Below, piece after piece: positions 38,129 through 47,195 of a stretch of DNA of 64,000 bases. The number at the start of each line of letters is the position of its first letter. Within the stretch, counting starts at the first letter, position 1. The position numbers were made by a program, and so were the translations under genes. The stretch covers positions 310,001 through 374,000 of the forward strand of contig NZ_AP025459.1 in NCBI RefSeq assembly GCF_024347295.1. The letters are read 5' to 3'. This DNA is from Vibrio artabrorum. GTDB lineage: Bacteria; Pseudomonadota; Gammaproteobacteria; Enterobacterales; Vibrionaceae. The notes beneath the pieces are model-generated. The model saw nothing but the letters and a program-made list of their open reading frames with translations. It was not told where the DNA came from and did not search any database.

Positions 38129-40258
38129 ATGACAAACCCAACTAATACTTTTCTACATTCCCTTTCTGTTATTGCTCAACATAATGAACACCGTTACGGA
38201 GTGGTCTTTGATGGCGATGTTGATTGGCAAAATTCTGCAGTTGTTGCCTTCCTTCAAGAGTTACACACGACAAACATCTTCCAGATTGGCGGTACTCCGT
38301 TTGAAGGCGTTATTTATGCCCCAGTAAAAAAAGGCCAACAACTTCTTGGCCGAGAGTGCCAAGTTCTTGTGTGTGATTTTAGAGTGCAATTTGATGCGAA
38401 TGGTTTTAGTGCCGCGCTCGGTTCGTTAGTCGGTGGTGGGTTGTTGTTGGTGTTGCCGCCAAAAGTTGATGACTCTACAGATAGCGAGAGCTTTGGACAA
38501 CGTTGGTTAAAGTTCCATTTCGATAAACTGATCTCTGTTTCACAACACAATGAAGCAGGCGATGTCGCTCTTGCGACTCATGCTCTTCCTCAGAAGCAAA
38601 ACGTCAACAACGGATTGGATAAATTTGCACAGCAAAGTACGGCTGTTGAGTTAGTTAAAAAAGTGGTGTCTGGACATCGCAAACGTCCTTTGATTCTCAC
38701 CGCGGACAGAGGGCGTGGAAAAAGTTCGGCATTGGGTATTGCGGCAGCACAGCTTTTGGTTGAACGGACCGGTTTTAACATTATTGTTAGCGCGCCTTCT
38801 GTGAAAGCGGTAGAGCCGGTATTTTCTCATGCACGCCAAGGATTAGGAGTTTGTGACGTGGTTGACGCGACTCACATTCGTCATCAAGGTGGAAGTTTAA
38901 GATTCGTCGCACCGGATGACATACTTAAATCTAAGCCTGATTGTGACTTGCTATTGGTTGATGAAGCCGCTGCGATTCCCATTCCAATGCTTAAATCCAT
39001 GGTCAGTCTTTATCATCGTATGGTTTTTTCAACCACAGTGCACGGTTATGAGGGAAGTGGGCGAGGGTTTGCTATCAAGTTTGAGTCTTGGCTTTCTAAG
39101 CATCGTCCCGGCTGGAAAGGCTTTAAGCTCGAACAACCGATTCGTTGGAATAACAACGACCCACTAGAAGGTTGGTTGTTTGACTGCTTCCTGCTTGGTC
39201 GTCACGCATCGCTCAGTGACTCCACGACTCATCAGTTAGATGACTTTTCTGATCAGACAATCAACCAATTAAACTTAGTCGAGTTATCAAAAGCAGAATG
39301 CTTAGCGAACCCTGAGACGCTACAGCAATGTTTTTCTCTTCTTGTTGATGCACATTATCAGACGTCGCCAAACGACTTAATGCAATTCCTCAACAATCCA
39401 GCAATCCATATGTACGCGGTTTGGCAACAAGATCTGTGTTTAGGGTGCATGTTGGTGACAGAGGAAGGGGGCTTGGATAGTGCGTTGATTACTCAGATTC
39501 AACTTGGAAAACGCCGGCCTCAAGGTCATCTGGCTCCTGTTTTGTTGGCCAATCAACTGGGTTGTACTGAAGCTGCGACCAGTCGTTGCCTCCGAGTTAT
39601 GCGCATCGCTGTTTCAACGCGTCATCAAGGTTTTGGAATCGGTCGTTGGATGTTGGCTCAGCTATCACGACAAATTACCCAAGTGGATTATCTGGCGACT
39701 AGCTTTGGCGCGTCCAGTGAACTGATTTCTTTTTGGCGTGGAAGTGAATTCGAAGCTGTGCACATCGGCCACCAGCGGGATCAGGCAAGTGGTTGTCACT
39801 CGGTTTTGATGGTTAAAGCGCTTAATTCAAGCTCTCAATGTTGGATTAAACAGATTCTGCATCACTTTGAGTGTAACTACTGTTTTCTTGTTTCTGGTTC
39901 TTTATTTTCACTTGAAACGGACATGGTACGCGCGCTGTTACCTAAGAGTGCAGAACCTTTGAATGATAGGGAGGTCCAATTAATGAGAAATTATGTCGAC
40001 GGTGGGAATAGTTACGACAGTATCAGTTTCAGTGTCCTTAAATTAATCTTGTTCTCTCACCGTGGCCGTGCGGGCTTGCAAGGTACAGTGTCCAAAGCCT
40101 TTCGTTTTACTCTTTCCGATCTACTGATTGCGAAAGTGGTTCAACAAAAACCGTGGGCGACCTGTGTTGTACAATTTAATTTTGCTGGACGAAAGCAAGC
40201 AGAACTTCAGTTTCGAAAAGATGTTGATGCTTTATTGTCAAATTTACACTGTAAATAG
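38129..40258 (+). CDS. tmcA: tRNA(Met) cytidine acetyltransferase TmcA
   Basis: TmcA acetylates the wobble cytidine (C34) of elongator tRNA-Met, using acetyl-CoA and ATP. The product has an N-terminal DUF1726 domain, then an RNA-helicase-like ATPase with Walker A TADRGRGKSSALG and Walker B LLLVDEAAAIP. A GNAT acetyltransferase domain (RVMRIAVSTRHQGFGIGRWML) and a C-terminal tRNA-binding region follow. ATG 38129 gives 709 residues; the GTG at 38102 is upstream without a ribosome-binding site. The gene neighbours parAB2 in vibrios. Its stop is three bases beyond a parS2 site that lies inside its last codons. Confidence 0.93.
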   Translation: MTNPTNTFLHSLSVIAQHNEHRYGVVFDGDVDWQNSAVVAFLQELHTTNIFQIGGTPFEGVIYAPVKKGQQLLGRECQVLVCDFRVQFDANGFSAALGSLVGGGLLLVLPPKVDDSTDSESFGQRWLKFHFDKLISVSQHNEAGDVALATHALPQKQNVNNGLDKFAQQSTAVELVKKVVSGHRKRPLILTADRGRGKSSALGIAAAQLLVERTGFNIIVSAPSVKAVEPVFSHARQGLGVCDVVDATHIRHQGGSLRFVAPDDILKSKPDCDLLLVDEAAAIPIPMLKSMVSLYHRMVFSTTVHGYEGSGRGFAIKFESWLSKHRPGWKGFKLEQPIRWNNNDPLEGWLFDCFLLGRHASLSDSTTHQLDDFSDQTINQLNLVELSKAECLANPETLQQCFSLLVDAHYQTSPNDLMQFLNNPAIHMYAVWQQDLCLGCMLVTEEGGLDSALITQIQLGKRRPQGHLAPVLLANQLGCTEAATSRCLRVMRIAVSTRHQGFGIGRWMLAQLSRQITQVDYLATSFGASSELISFWRGSEFEAVHIGHQRDQASGCHSVLMVKALNSSSQCWIKQILHHFECNYCFLVSGSLFSLETDMVRALLPKSAEPLNDREVQLMRNYVDGGNSYDSISFSVLKLILFSHRGRAGLQGTVSKAFRFTLSDLLIAKVVQQKPWATCVVQFNFAGRKQAELQFRKDVDALLSNLHCK
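40243..40255. promoter_or_regulatory. parS2 centromere site 2 (inside the tmcA 3' end)
   Basis: TTTACACTGTAAA is a perfect parS2 match. It overlaps the final codons of tmcA (LHCK), so the protein's C-terminus and the centromere site share sequence. Confidence 0.93.
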
Positions 40259-40280
40259 GGCGATCTGTTTTCCTATTAGA

Positions 40281-40293
40281 TTTACAGTGTAAA
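40281..40293. promoter_or_regulatory. parS2 centromere site 3
   Basis: TTTACAGTGTAAA is a perfect parS2 match 38 bp from site 2, in the gap after tmcA. Confidence 0.93.
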
Positions 40294-40306
40294 TTAGAAC
40301 CTTGAA

Positions 40307-40319
40307 TTTACACTGTAAA
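40307..40319. promoter_or_regulatory. parS2 centromere site 4
   Basis: TTTACACTGTAAA is a perfect parS2 match 26 bp from site 3. Three sites within 77 bp form the densest ParB2-loading cluster in the window. Confidence 0.93.
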
Positions 40320-40408
40320 CTGCTCGTCTTTGTCGATGTTTACACACCTACTATTACCCTCTCATTCATACCCGTTACCGTTTCCTTTTTTCTTGTCGTT
40401 ATGTCTAC

Positions 40409-40534
40409 GTGTCTGAACCGCTTTATTTTGTTCCAAAAATAGCAAAAGAGTGTCGCTCTGTATTTATCAAAGCAGAAGCGAAACTAAAAGAGCAAATTCT
40501 TATTTATGAGTCATCTTTGCAGGATCGAAAGTAA
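40409..40534 (+). CDS. Possible 41-residue small protein
   Basis: GTG 40409 opens a short frame reading MSEPLYFVPKIAKECRSVFI and ending in LQDRK. It has a plausible amphipathic, Lys/Glu-rich composition. No ribosome-binding site is evident, and I do not recognise it. It may be a real small gene, a remnant, or chance. The rest of the 40259-40631 gap contains parS2 sites and no other gene. Confidence 0.25.
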   Translation: MSEPLYFVPKIAKECRSVFIKAEAKLKEQILIYESSLQDRK

Positions 40535-40631
40535 GTGATGAGACGCTGATTATTTAAATGTGATGATTCTAAGGTCACAACGAATTATATAGACTAAATA
40601 ACAACTGAGTCATTAGGGATACTCAATTCGA

Positions 40632-42302
40632 ATGTGGGATAACATCGTTACGTTGTCAGAAGACAAACAACAAGTGGTAGCTCGTTTACCGTCAGGGACA
40701 GTAGCTGACGCAAGTTTTGATCATAGGCTACTATCCGTTGCTCTGGATACATTAGGTGTATCTGACTATTTTCTTTTTGAAGAAGAGGTGTTGCGTTTTG
40801 TGACTCTCGCAAAAGAAGGTAAAGGTGAAGCGTATGAAGGCATTCTCATTGCTGAAGTCCGTGATGCCAGTGTTGTTGTTGAACTGTCTGCTGATGAAAT
40901 GTTGGCTACTATAGTGGTCACAGGACCGTATAGTGGCAAAGTATTAAGAGGCAGCGATATCATTTACTGCTTGGCGCAGGCTTACATAACAAAAGGTATT
41001 AATAAGCTAGCGCTCAGGAAAGTACTTATGATGAGTACTAAACTTAAGCCGGGAGAAATATTTACCCAGCCAGTGGCGAAAGGTACTCTGCCTGTAAGAG
41101 GGCAAGACGCCAAGTTTCAAGCTTTGGTCGAAGACATTACTCGCCAAGTATTGAAGCCGCGTAATAAAGACGCGGGAAAAATTGATATGCGAGATTTAGG
41201 CGAAACCATTACCGTTGGAATCAATGAACCGTTAATGAAGCGTATCCCCGCAACCAAAGGGACTGCTGGGTTTACTGTCCGAGGTCGGATTATCCCTCCC
41301 ATTCCAGGTAAAGACTGTTTAATTAAACCTGGAAAGGGTACCTATATTTCTCCTGACGATCCTAATCTTCTGCTAGCGGCGAGTCCTGGATTACCGATAA
41401 TTAAAGAACGCAGTATCGAAGTAGACGACGCCTTGTGCGTGAGCAATGTTGATGTCTCGACTGGGCACATTAAATTCAAAGGTAATGTGTTTGTGTCTGG
41501 AAACATTGAACCGGGTATGATTGTTAAAGCGACGGGAGGCGTGACGGTTGGCGGTTTTATTGAATCTGCAGAGGTTCAAGCACAAGCTGATATCAAAGTT
41601 GCAAAAGGAATTATTGGTCACACGACAAAAGAGGGTGACCCCAAAAGTTGCAAGGTAATCAGTAAAGGTTCTATAACCGCAAGCTATGCTCAGAATGCTG
41701 AGTTACAAGCGGCCAATGATATTCGACTCGGTGTACACAGTATGAGTAATGATATTCGTTGTGGTAATAACTTAACCGTCATGGATACCATGAAGAAACA
41801 CGGTACGCTCAGTGGGGGCGAAGCTAAAGTGGGGGGGAAAGTAGAATGTGTCTTTTTAGGTGTAGAAGGCGATACTGCGACTAAAATTCATAGTTTTGCA
41901 CGTTACGATGGCTACCGACAAAAGATAGCTGAGTTGAAAGAGAGTTATAAACACGCGCAAGAGCAAACCATGAGCGTGATCCGTAAAGAGTTAGAGTTTA
42001 AGAGGCGTCCGAAATCAGAGAGAAGCGAAGAGCAAGCCTTGGCGATTCAACAAAAGCGGGAACAAAATGATCAAGCGATCGAAAAAAACAAGTCGCAATT
42101 AGATAGGCTCGAAGCAGAGTTCGAAACCCACCTTGCTGAATGCACTGTCGAAGTACACGAAAAGGTGTATACCCGAGTCACGATTCAATTTGGTGATGAG
42201 ACGGTGACAACGAAGCGAACTCATGGTGGGAGTATATTCTCATTCAATCAATATGAAATATTATGTTCATCTAAGATGAAACAAGAAGATCTTGCCCTAT
42301 AA
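40632..42302 (+). CDS. DUF342 (FapA-like) beta-helix protein
   Basis: This 556-residue protein has the FapA/DUF342 architecture. It has an N-terminal alpha/beta region (about 1-160), then PVRGQDAKFQALVED, and the family segment GTAGFTVRGRIIPPIPGKD (about 213-231). A long right-handed beta-helix follows (SGNIEPGMIVKATGGVTVGGFIESA onward), then a C-terminal coiled coil (about 430-510). No signal peptide is present. Relatives were named after flagellar assembly, but many lie away from flagellar genes and their biochemical role is unsettled. No flagellar gene is nearby here. Confidence 0.85.
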   Translation: MWDNIVTLSEDKQQVVARLPSGTVADASFDHRLLSVALDTLGVSDYFLFEEEVLRFVTLAKEGKGEAYEGILIAEVRDASVVVELSADEMLATIVVTGPYSGKVLRGSDIIYCLAQAYITKGINKLALRKVLMMSTKLKPGEIFTQPVAKGTLPVRGQDAKFQALVEDITRQVLKPRNKDAGKIDMRDLGETITVGINEPLMKRIPATKGTAGFTVRGRIIPPIPGKDCLIKPGKGTYISPDDPNLLLAASPGLPIIKERSIEVDDALCVSNVDVSTGHIKFKGNVFVSGNIEPGMIVKATGGVTVGGFIESAEVQAQADIKVAKGIIGHTTKEGDPKSCKVISKGSITASYAQNAELQAANDIRLGVHSMSNDIRCGNNLTVMDTMKKHGTLSGGEAKVGGKVECVFLGVEGDTATKIHSFARYDGYRQKIAELKESYKHAQEQTMSVIRKELEFKRRPKSERSEEQALAIQQKREQNDQAIEKNKSQLDRLEAEFETHLAECTVEVHEKVYTRVTIQFGDETVTTKRTHGGSIFSFNQYEILCSSKMKQEDLAL

Positions 42303-42361
42303 TCAAACGGATTTTAATTGATAGAATTATTAAGTTTACGGATTGATTGAAGATAAAAGAA

Positions 42362-42381
42362 GGGGAGCACACTGGCTCCCC
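42362..42381. terminator. Terminator between DUF342 and lapB genes
   Basis: GGGGAGC and GCTCCCC pair over seven bases with a 6-nt loop, followed by TCTCTATTTCTT on the plus strand and TTCTTTTATC on the minus strand. It lies between convergent genes and probably serves both. Confidence 0.75.
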
Positions 42382-42418
42382 TCTCTATTTCTTAACGGCA
42401 TTATCACGCTATCATTTA

Positions 42419-44533
42419 CTAACTAACGGCTTTGACTTTGCCTTGTTTAAGGTCTGACAGAACGTGCGTTTTCGGGCCATCGGCAATAATGCTACCTTTC
42501 TCCATCACAATGACTCTGTCTACAATGTCTAACATCGATGTTTTGTGTGTAATTAGAATCAAAGTCTCACTGGGTAGCAATTGGTTAAGTTGGTGCTTGA
42601 TGTGCATCTCTGAGCGGTTATCCATGGCACTGGTCGGTTCATCCATCAATAATACTGGTGGGCGACCTAGGAAGGCTCGAGCAATCGCAACGGACTGACG
42701 TTGACCACCCGACAGTAAAGCGCCACCTTCGCCCACCTGGCGTTCTAAGCCTGCTGGATCTTGTTGAGTAAAAGCGGTCACGCCTGCACGGTTAGCGGCG
42801 TCCATTACATCGCGATCATCGACCAATGGGCGACCTAAGGTAATGTTGTCTCTTACCGAGCCGTAGAACAGGTTACTGTCTTGCGGTACACAGCCTATAT
42901 TGCGTCGTACGTCGACATGGTGCAATTGTTCCATATCGGTACCATCAATCCGTACGTGGCCCTCTGTCGGCTTGTACAGGCCCATAATCAGACGTTCTAA
43001 CGTGGTTTTACCTGAACCAATACGACCGATAATGGCCACTTTCTCACCCGGAGCAATATTGAGAGTGAGATCTCGTATTGAGGCGATAGGAGAGTCTGGG
43101 TAGTGGAACGTTACTTTGTCCAATGCGATATGACCTTGAATAATCGAGCGGTGTATATAGCGCTTACCTTCTTCTTGTTCATCTGGCATCGACATGACTT
43201 GCTCAATCAAAGTCATTGATGACTTTGCTTGGTTGTAACGCGTCGAAAGCAAAGAGAGTTGAACCAGAGGACCAATCGCACGGCCACTCAGCATAGTTGC
43301 AGCAATCAAGCCTCCCATCGTCAGCTCGCCTTGTGCAATTAAATACACACCAAAAATGATCATACCGACGTTGGTACTTTGCTGAACAAAACCTGCGGTG
43401 TTTTGGATGCTGTCTGTGATGCGGCGGCTTTTAATGTTCCAATTTGCCATGTGAGCAACCGCTTCTTCCCAACGGAATTGGAACTGACTTTGCGCGCTAA
43501 AAAGTTTAACGGTTTCTAAGCCGGCGAGACTCTCGATCAAGTTCGCGTATTTCTGAGAAGCAAGACGTGAACCTTCTTCTATAGTTCGACGCAGTGGACC
43601 TTGGATTAACAACGCATAGATGATCAGAATGACCACACCGACGACAGGCACAAAGACTAGATTTCCGGCCATTAACCAAATTAGAACAAGGAACATCAGT
43701 GCGAAAGGTAAGTCGATCAACGAGCCAATGGTTGCAGAAGTAAAGAATTCACGGATTGATTCGAACTCTTGCAAGTTTTTTGCAAATGCTCCGACAGAAG
43801 CGGGCTTTGCCTCCATACGAATCCCCAAAACTTTACTGAACAACTTTGAGGAGATGAGAATATCGGATTTCTTGCCTGCGACATCGATAAAGTAGCTGCG
43901 CATTAACTTCAATAGGAGATCGAAAAGGAACACGACAAAAATACCACTCGCTAATACCCACAGGGTTTCAAACGCGAGGTTAGGCACTACTTTGTCGTAT
44001 ACCAAGCGTGTGAACATGGGGGCGGCAATCGCGAAGATATTGATAAGAATGGAGGCAATCAAAACATCTCGGTAGATGTTTTTCGATTCCCAAATCGTAC
44101 TCCAAAACCAATGTCCTTTACGGGTTTTTAGAACCTCGGGTGAACGTTCATCATAGCGGAACTGTTTTTTTACCAAGAAGTAGCGACCAAGGAATTGTTC
44201 TTTCAGCTCTTCGACAGGAATGATGATTGGCACCATTCCGCTTTCTGCTGTAATGATTTCGGCTTCTTGCTTTTCTAAATCGATACTGTTGAGAACGCAA
44301 GCCTCGCCCTGTTTAAGCAGTAAAACCGCAGGCAGAATGAGATGCGGGATCTTGTCTAAGTCGGATCGGTTTTCTTTCGCCACTAATCCCGCGCGCTCAG
44401 CGGAACGTGGGAATAAGAAAGGGGTTAGCTTTCCATCGGATAGTGGTAGCCCATTGATCAATGCTTCGGGCGAGTTAGCTAATCCGTAATACCGGCTAAC
44501 GTAGATCAGTGAGTTCAATAGTGGATCTTGCAT
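42419..44533 (-). CDS. lapB: Type I secretion ABC exporter LapB (large adhesin)
   Basis: This 704-residue exporter has an N-terminal C39-like domain (about 1-130) with no catalytic Cys. That is as expected for exporters of RTX adhesins and toxins with uncleaved C-terminal signals. Six membrane helices follow (about 155-440), then an ABC domain with Walker A GRIGSGKTT, signature LSGGQRQS and Walker B VLLMDEPTSAMD. With LapC and an outer-membrane TolC-like pore it moves a large adhesin from cytoplasm to cell surface. It is the last gene of the leftward lap cluster. The pore and adhesin genes are not in this window. Confidence 0.92.
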   Translation of the reverse strand: MQDPLLNSLIYVSRYYGLANSPEALINGLPLSDGKLTPFLFPRSAERAGLVAKENRSDLDKIPHLILPAVLLLKQGEACVLNSIDLEKQEAEIITAESGMVPIIIPVEELKEQFLGRYFLVKKQFRYDERSPEVLKTRKGHWFWSTIWESKNIYRDVLIASILINIFAIAAPMFTRLVYDKVVPNLAFETLWVLASGIFVVFLFDLLLKLMRSYFIDVAGKKSDILISSKLFSKVLGIRMEAKPASVGAFAKNLQEFESIREFFTSATIGSLIDLPFALMFLVLIWLMAGNLVFVPVVGVVILIIYALLIQGPLRRTIEEGSRLASQKYANLIESLAGLETVKLFSAQSQFQFRWEEAVAHMANWNIKSRRITDSIQNTAGFVQQSTNVGMIIFGVYLIAQGELTMGGLIAATMLSGRAIGPLVQLSLLSTRYNQAKSSMTLIEQVMSMPDEQEEGKRYIHRSIIQGHIALDKVTFHYPDSPIASIRDLTLNIAPGEKVAIIGRIGSGKTTLERLIMGLYKPTEGHVRIDGTDMEQLHHVDVRRNIGCVPQDSNLFYGSVRDNITLGRPLVDDRDVMDAANRAGVTAFTQQDPAGLERQVGEGGALLSGGQRQSVAIARAFLGRPPVLLMDEPTSAMDNRSEMHIKHQLNQLLPSETLILITHKTSMLDIVDRVIVMEKGSIIADGPKTHVLSDLKQGKVKAVS

Positions 44534-44551
44534 TCGATATAACCCTTACAA

Positions 44552-46462
44552 CTATTTATCAACAATGAAGCCTTGGAACACTTCTACGTAGTTATCAGAC
44601 AAGATATCCAGTTGAGTCTGCGTTTCTATTCGAGACGCAATTGTGATTACGCCTAGGTTATGAGCGGTTCTAGAGATTGACGTTAAGGTGAATTTCTGTT
44701 TTTCGTCATCAAGATTATGGGTGAATAAGTAATCGAGCTTGACATAACTTGGACGGTATTCGTTGATGTAATCCAGCGATTGGAAATTACGCCCGTAGTT
44801 ATCGACACCAAATACCGCATTGGCATTGCGAATGGTATTACACAATAGTGCGGTGTAATGTGGAACGTTGATGAAACAATTTTCCGGGATTTCAAAATGC
44901 AAAAGGTGAGCGATGGTGGTATTTTGCTCCAAGGTTCGACCTATCCAGCGGATGAAACTGGGCTGAGAAATACTGCTTGGTGATATGTTAATGGCAATAG
45001 GACTGGTTACATCTTTTGTATTGAGCTTTTCAATCATCTTCTCGATAACGTATTGGTCGAGAATATGGCTTATTTCGAGTTGCTCTAGTGCGTACAGGTA
45101 TTGATTGGCACCGTAACGCACGCCATCTTTTTCAATCGCAGAGAACACCTCTTGGTGGTAGGTTTTACCAAAGGCATTGTTTGCAGCTTGAAGACGGAAG
45201 GTGATTAGGTCGTTAATGATCGCTTCTTCCACCAACATACGCCATTGCTGTTTACCCATCACTGCACCATGATCGTCGGCTGTTACGTAGCCATAAGTCA
45301 GTTCATGATTTGCCTTAGCACTTGACAGTGCATTATCCACCAGCGACATGATTTCAGTACTGGTTTTACGCTTGCTGCTGTATGTCACACCAAGCGCAAT
45401 ATGTGGATTGGCAGTGCCTGTTGGGTCTGAACCTAGGCTTTGGATACAGTTTACGATGCTGCTCGCGACAAGTTTCAGTTCGCTCTCATCAACGTTTGGC
45501 ATGATGAAACCGAACTCATCACTAGAAATACGGGCGATGGTGATGTCTGGTGATAAAATCGAAGCCTGTAATTGTTCTGCCAGTTGGTGCACTAAAGCAT
45601 CCCCTTCTTGGTAACCTTTTTCATCGTACTCTTCACTAATGAATTGTGCTTGCAGTACTGCCAGCCCGCCGACACTCGACTCTTCCAACCATTGGTTAAG
45701 TTGCGACATGTAGTAAGCTCGGTTACCAAGTTGAGATACAGGGTCAATATAGGCACGTTCACGAAGTCGTTGAGCTTCTTGGGCTTGGTTTTTAAAAGCC
45801 AGTTCGACCTGAGTCGACATATGGTTTATGCCGTCGACCACCAAAATTAGGTCTTTTGTTTTCGGGCGAATTAAAGGGTCGCCAAATTGATTCTTGGCTA
45901 TTTGATCCATTTTGTTGATGATCAATGATAATGGATGCAATGCTTTTTTGAGAATCCATGAAATGGAAATCATACCCAGTAAGAAAATCACTGTGAATAC
46001 GGTCAACAAGTGTGTAAATGCTTGCCAAAGTTGATCATAAGCAGGGCCGGTATGGCTTACGATCTCGACTTCGGCTAACTGCATCCAGCCGCTGGTAATC
46101 ACACGTCGGTCATGAATGGGTTCAAACAGGTTAAGGTTGGTAAACCATTGTGGTACGCCTGTTGGTTTAACTGGGTATGAGCGCTGGATATCATCACTGC
46201 CGTCTAGAAAAACTAAACGTACGATGGAGTAGGAACTGCCATCAAACAGAGCGTTAATCACAGATTCTACGGCCACCTTGTCCTTTTCTTCTAGATAAGG
46301 GGCGAGGGCTAGCCCTACCGTATTAATGGTATTATTCACTTCAGAACGTTGCTGCTCTTCTAGGTAGCCACGGGTGGTATTGAATTCGATCATAAAAACT
46401 GACGTCATCAGCAATATGAACACCGCAACCATCCCAAACACCAGTTGTTTATATAAAGTCAT
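44552..46462 (-). CDS. lapD: c-di-GMP receptor LapD (degenerate GGDEF-EAL)
   Basis: LapD binds cytosolic c-di-GMP and, through its periplasmic domain, holds the protease LapG away from the adhesin. The 636-residue protein has a first helix (about 5-25), a periplasmic PAS-like LapD_MoxY domain (26-150), a second helix (152-172), HAMP, and GGDEF and EAL domains. Both enzymatic motifs are decayed: the diguanylate cyclase GGDEF position reads YQEGDALV, EAL reads EVFSAI, and DDFG is replaced by DNYG. It should therefore sense rather than make or break c-di-GMP. It starts five bases after the lapG stop. Confidence 0.92.
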   Translation of the reverse strand: MTLYKQLVFGMVAVFILLMTSVFMIEFNTTRGYLEEQQRSEVNNTINTVGLALAPYLEEKDKVAVESVINALFDGSSYSIVRLVFLDGSDDIQRSYPVKPTGVPQWFTNLNLFEPIHDRRVITSGWMQLAEVEIVSHTGPAYDQLWQAFTHLLTVFTVIFLLGMISISWILKKALHPLSLIINKMDQIAKNQFGDPLIRPKTKDLILVVDGINHMSTQVELAFKNQAQEAQRLRERAYIDPVSQLGNRAYYMSQLNQWLEESSVGGLAVLQAQFISEEYDEKGYQEGDALVHQLAEQLQASILSPDITIARISSDEFGFIMPNVDESELKLVASSIVNCIQSLGSDPTGTANPHIALGVTYSSKRKTSTEIMSLVDNALSSAKANHELTYGYVTADDHGAVMGKQQWRMLVEEAIINDLITFRLQAANNAFGKTYHQEVFSAIEKDGVRYGANQYLYALEQLEISHILDQYVIEKMIEKLNTKDVTSPIAINISPSSISQPSFIRWIGRTLEQNTTIAHLLHFEIPENCFINVPHYTALLCNTIRNANAVFGVDNYGRNFQSLDYINEYRPSYVKLDYLFTHNLDDEKQKFTLTSISRTAHNLGVITIASRIETQTQLDILSDNYVEVFQGFIVDK

Positions 46463-46467
46463 TGTAC

Positions 46468-47136
46468 CTACTCATCGTAATTGATAATGGGTTTGTTTAA
46501 TTTTAGAGCGCGCTCACGAGAACGTAAGTCGTTCCATAAGCTCAACCTTGACGATTTCCCAGCAAGCTTACCGCTGCCTGCTGCCGACTTAATCAGCCAA
46601 AGATTCTTACCATTGAAACTGTATATTGGTCGTAGATCTCTGCGTTTGGACCCTCGTTTTATTTCAGGGTTTAAATTGTCCAAAATAAGTGGTTCTGCAC
46701 TGGGGGTTGAGTAGTAAGCCAACACCATATGGAATTGGTTTAACTCAAGCGCTTTGACGTACACCAATCGTAATTTTTTGTCGGGCACACCCAGCTCAAG
46801 TAAAGAGAAGTACTTTGCGATAGTGAAATCTTCACAATCACCGGCGTTACTACCTAAAAACTCCAGCGGTGTGGCCCAGTAGTCGTTTTTTCCCCAAAGT
46901 ATGCTGTCGTCGACAAAGTACATTTGGTTGAAGAATCGATTAACAGATTCGAGCTTCTCTGCTTCACTTAATTTATCGTAGTGCGTCATATTTAAGCGCC
47001 ATGTGGCGACTCGTTTTCCTGCTCTTTCACCATAAGCTGCTGAGACCGCATCAATCCATCTTTGATCGCTCTTATTGAGTGCCACAGAAGTAAAAGAGGT
47101 CAGGACTAACAACAGTAGAGAAAACGACGGTTTCAT
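46468..47136 (-). CDS. lapG: Periplasmic adhesin protease LapG (transglutaminase-like)
   Basis: LapG is a calcium-dependent cysteine protease that clips the N-terminal retention module of the large adhesin when LapD is not bound to c-di-GMP, releasing the cell from the surface. This 222-residue protein has a signal sequence (about 1-20). The catalytic triad is visible as Cys in SNAGDCEDFTIAKYF, His in NQFHMVLAYY and Asp in PLILDNLNPE. Its immediate neighbours, lapD downstream and lapC upstream, confirm the assignment. Confidence 0.93.
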   Translation of the reverse strand: MKPSFSLLLLVLTSFTSVALNKSDQRWIDAVSAAYGERAGKRVATWRLNMTHYDKLSEAEKLESVNRFFNQMYFVDDSILWGKNDYWATPLEFLGSNAGDCEDFTIAKYFSLLELGVPDKKLRLVYVKALELNQFHMVLAYYSTPSAEPLILDNLNPEIKRGSKRRDLRPIYSFNGKNLWLIKSAAGSGKLAGKSSRLSLWNDLRSRERALKLNKPIINYDE

Positions 47137-47195
47137 GATTTTTGCTCTGATCTGTTTGTTACGTATTGAGTCGTGTCGTTAAACATCAAACGTCC

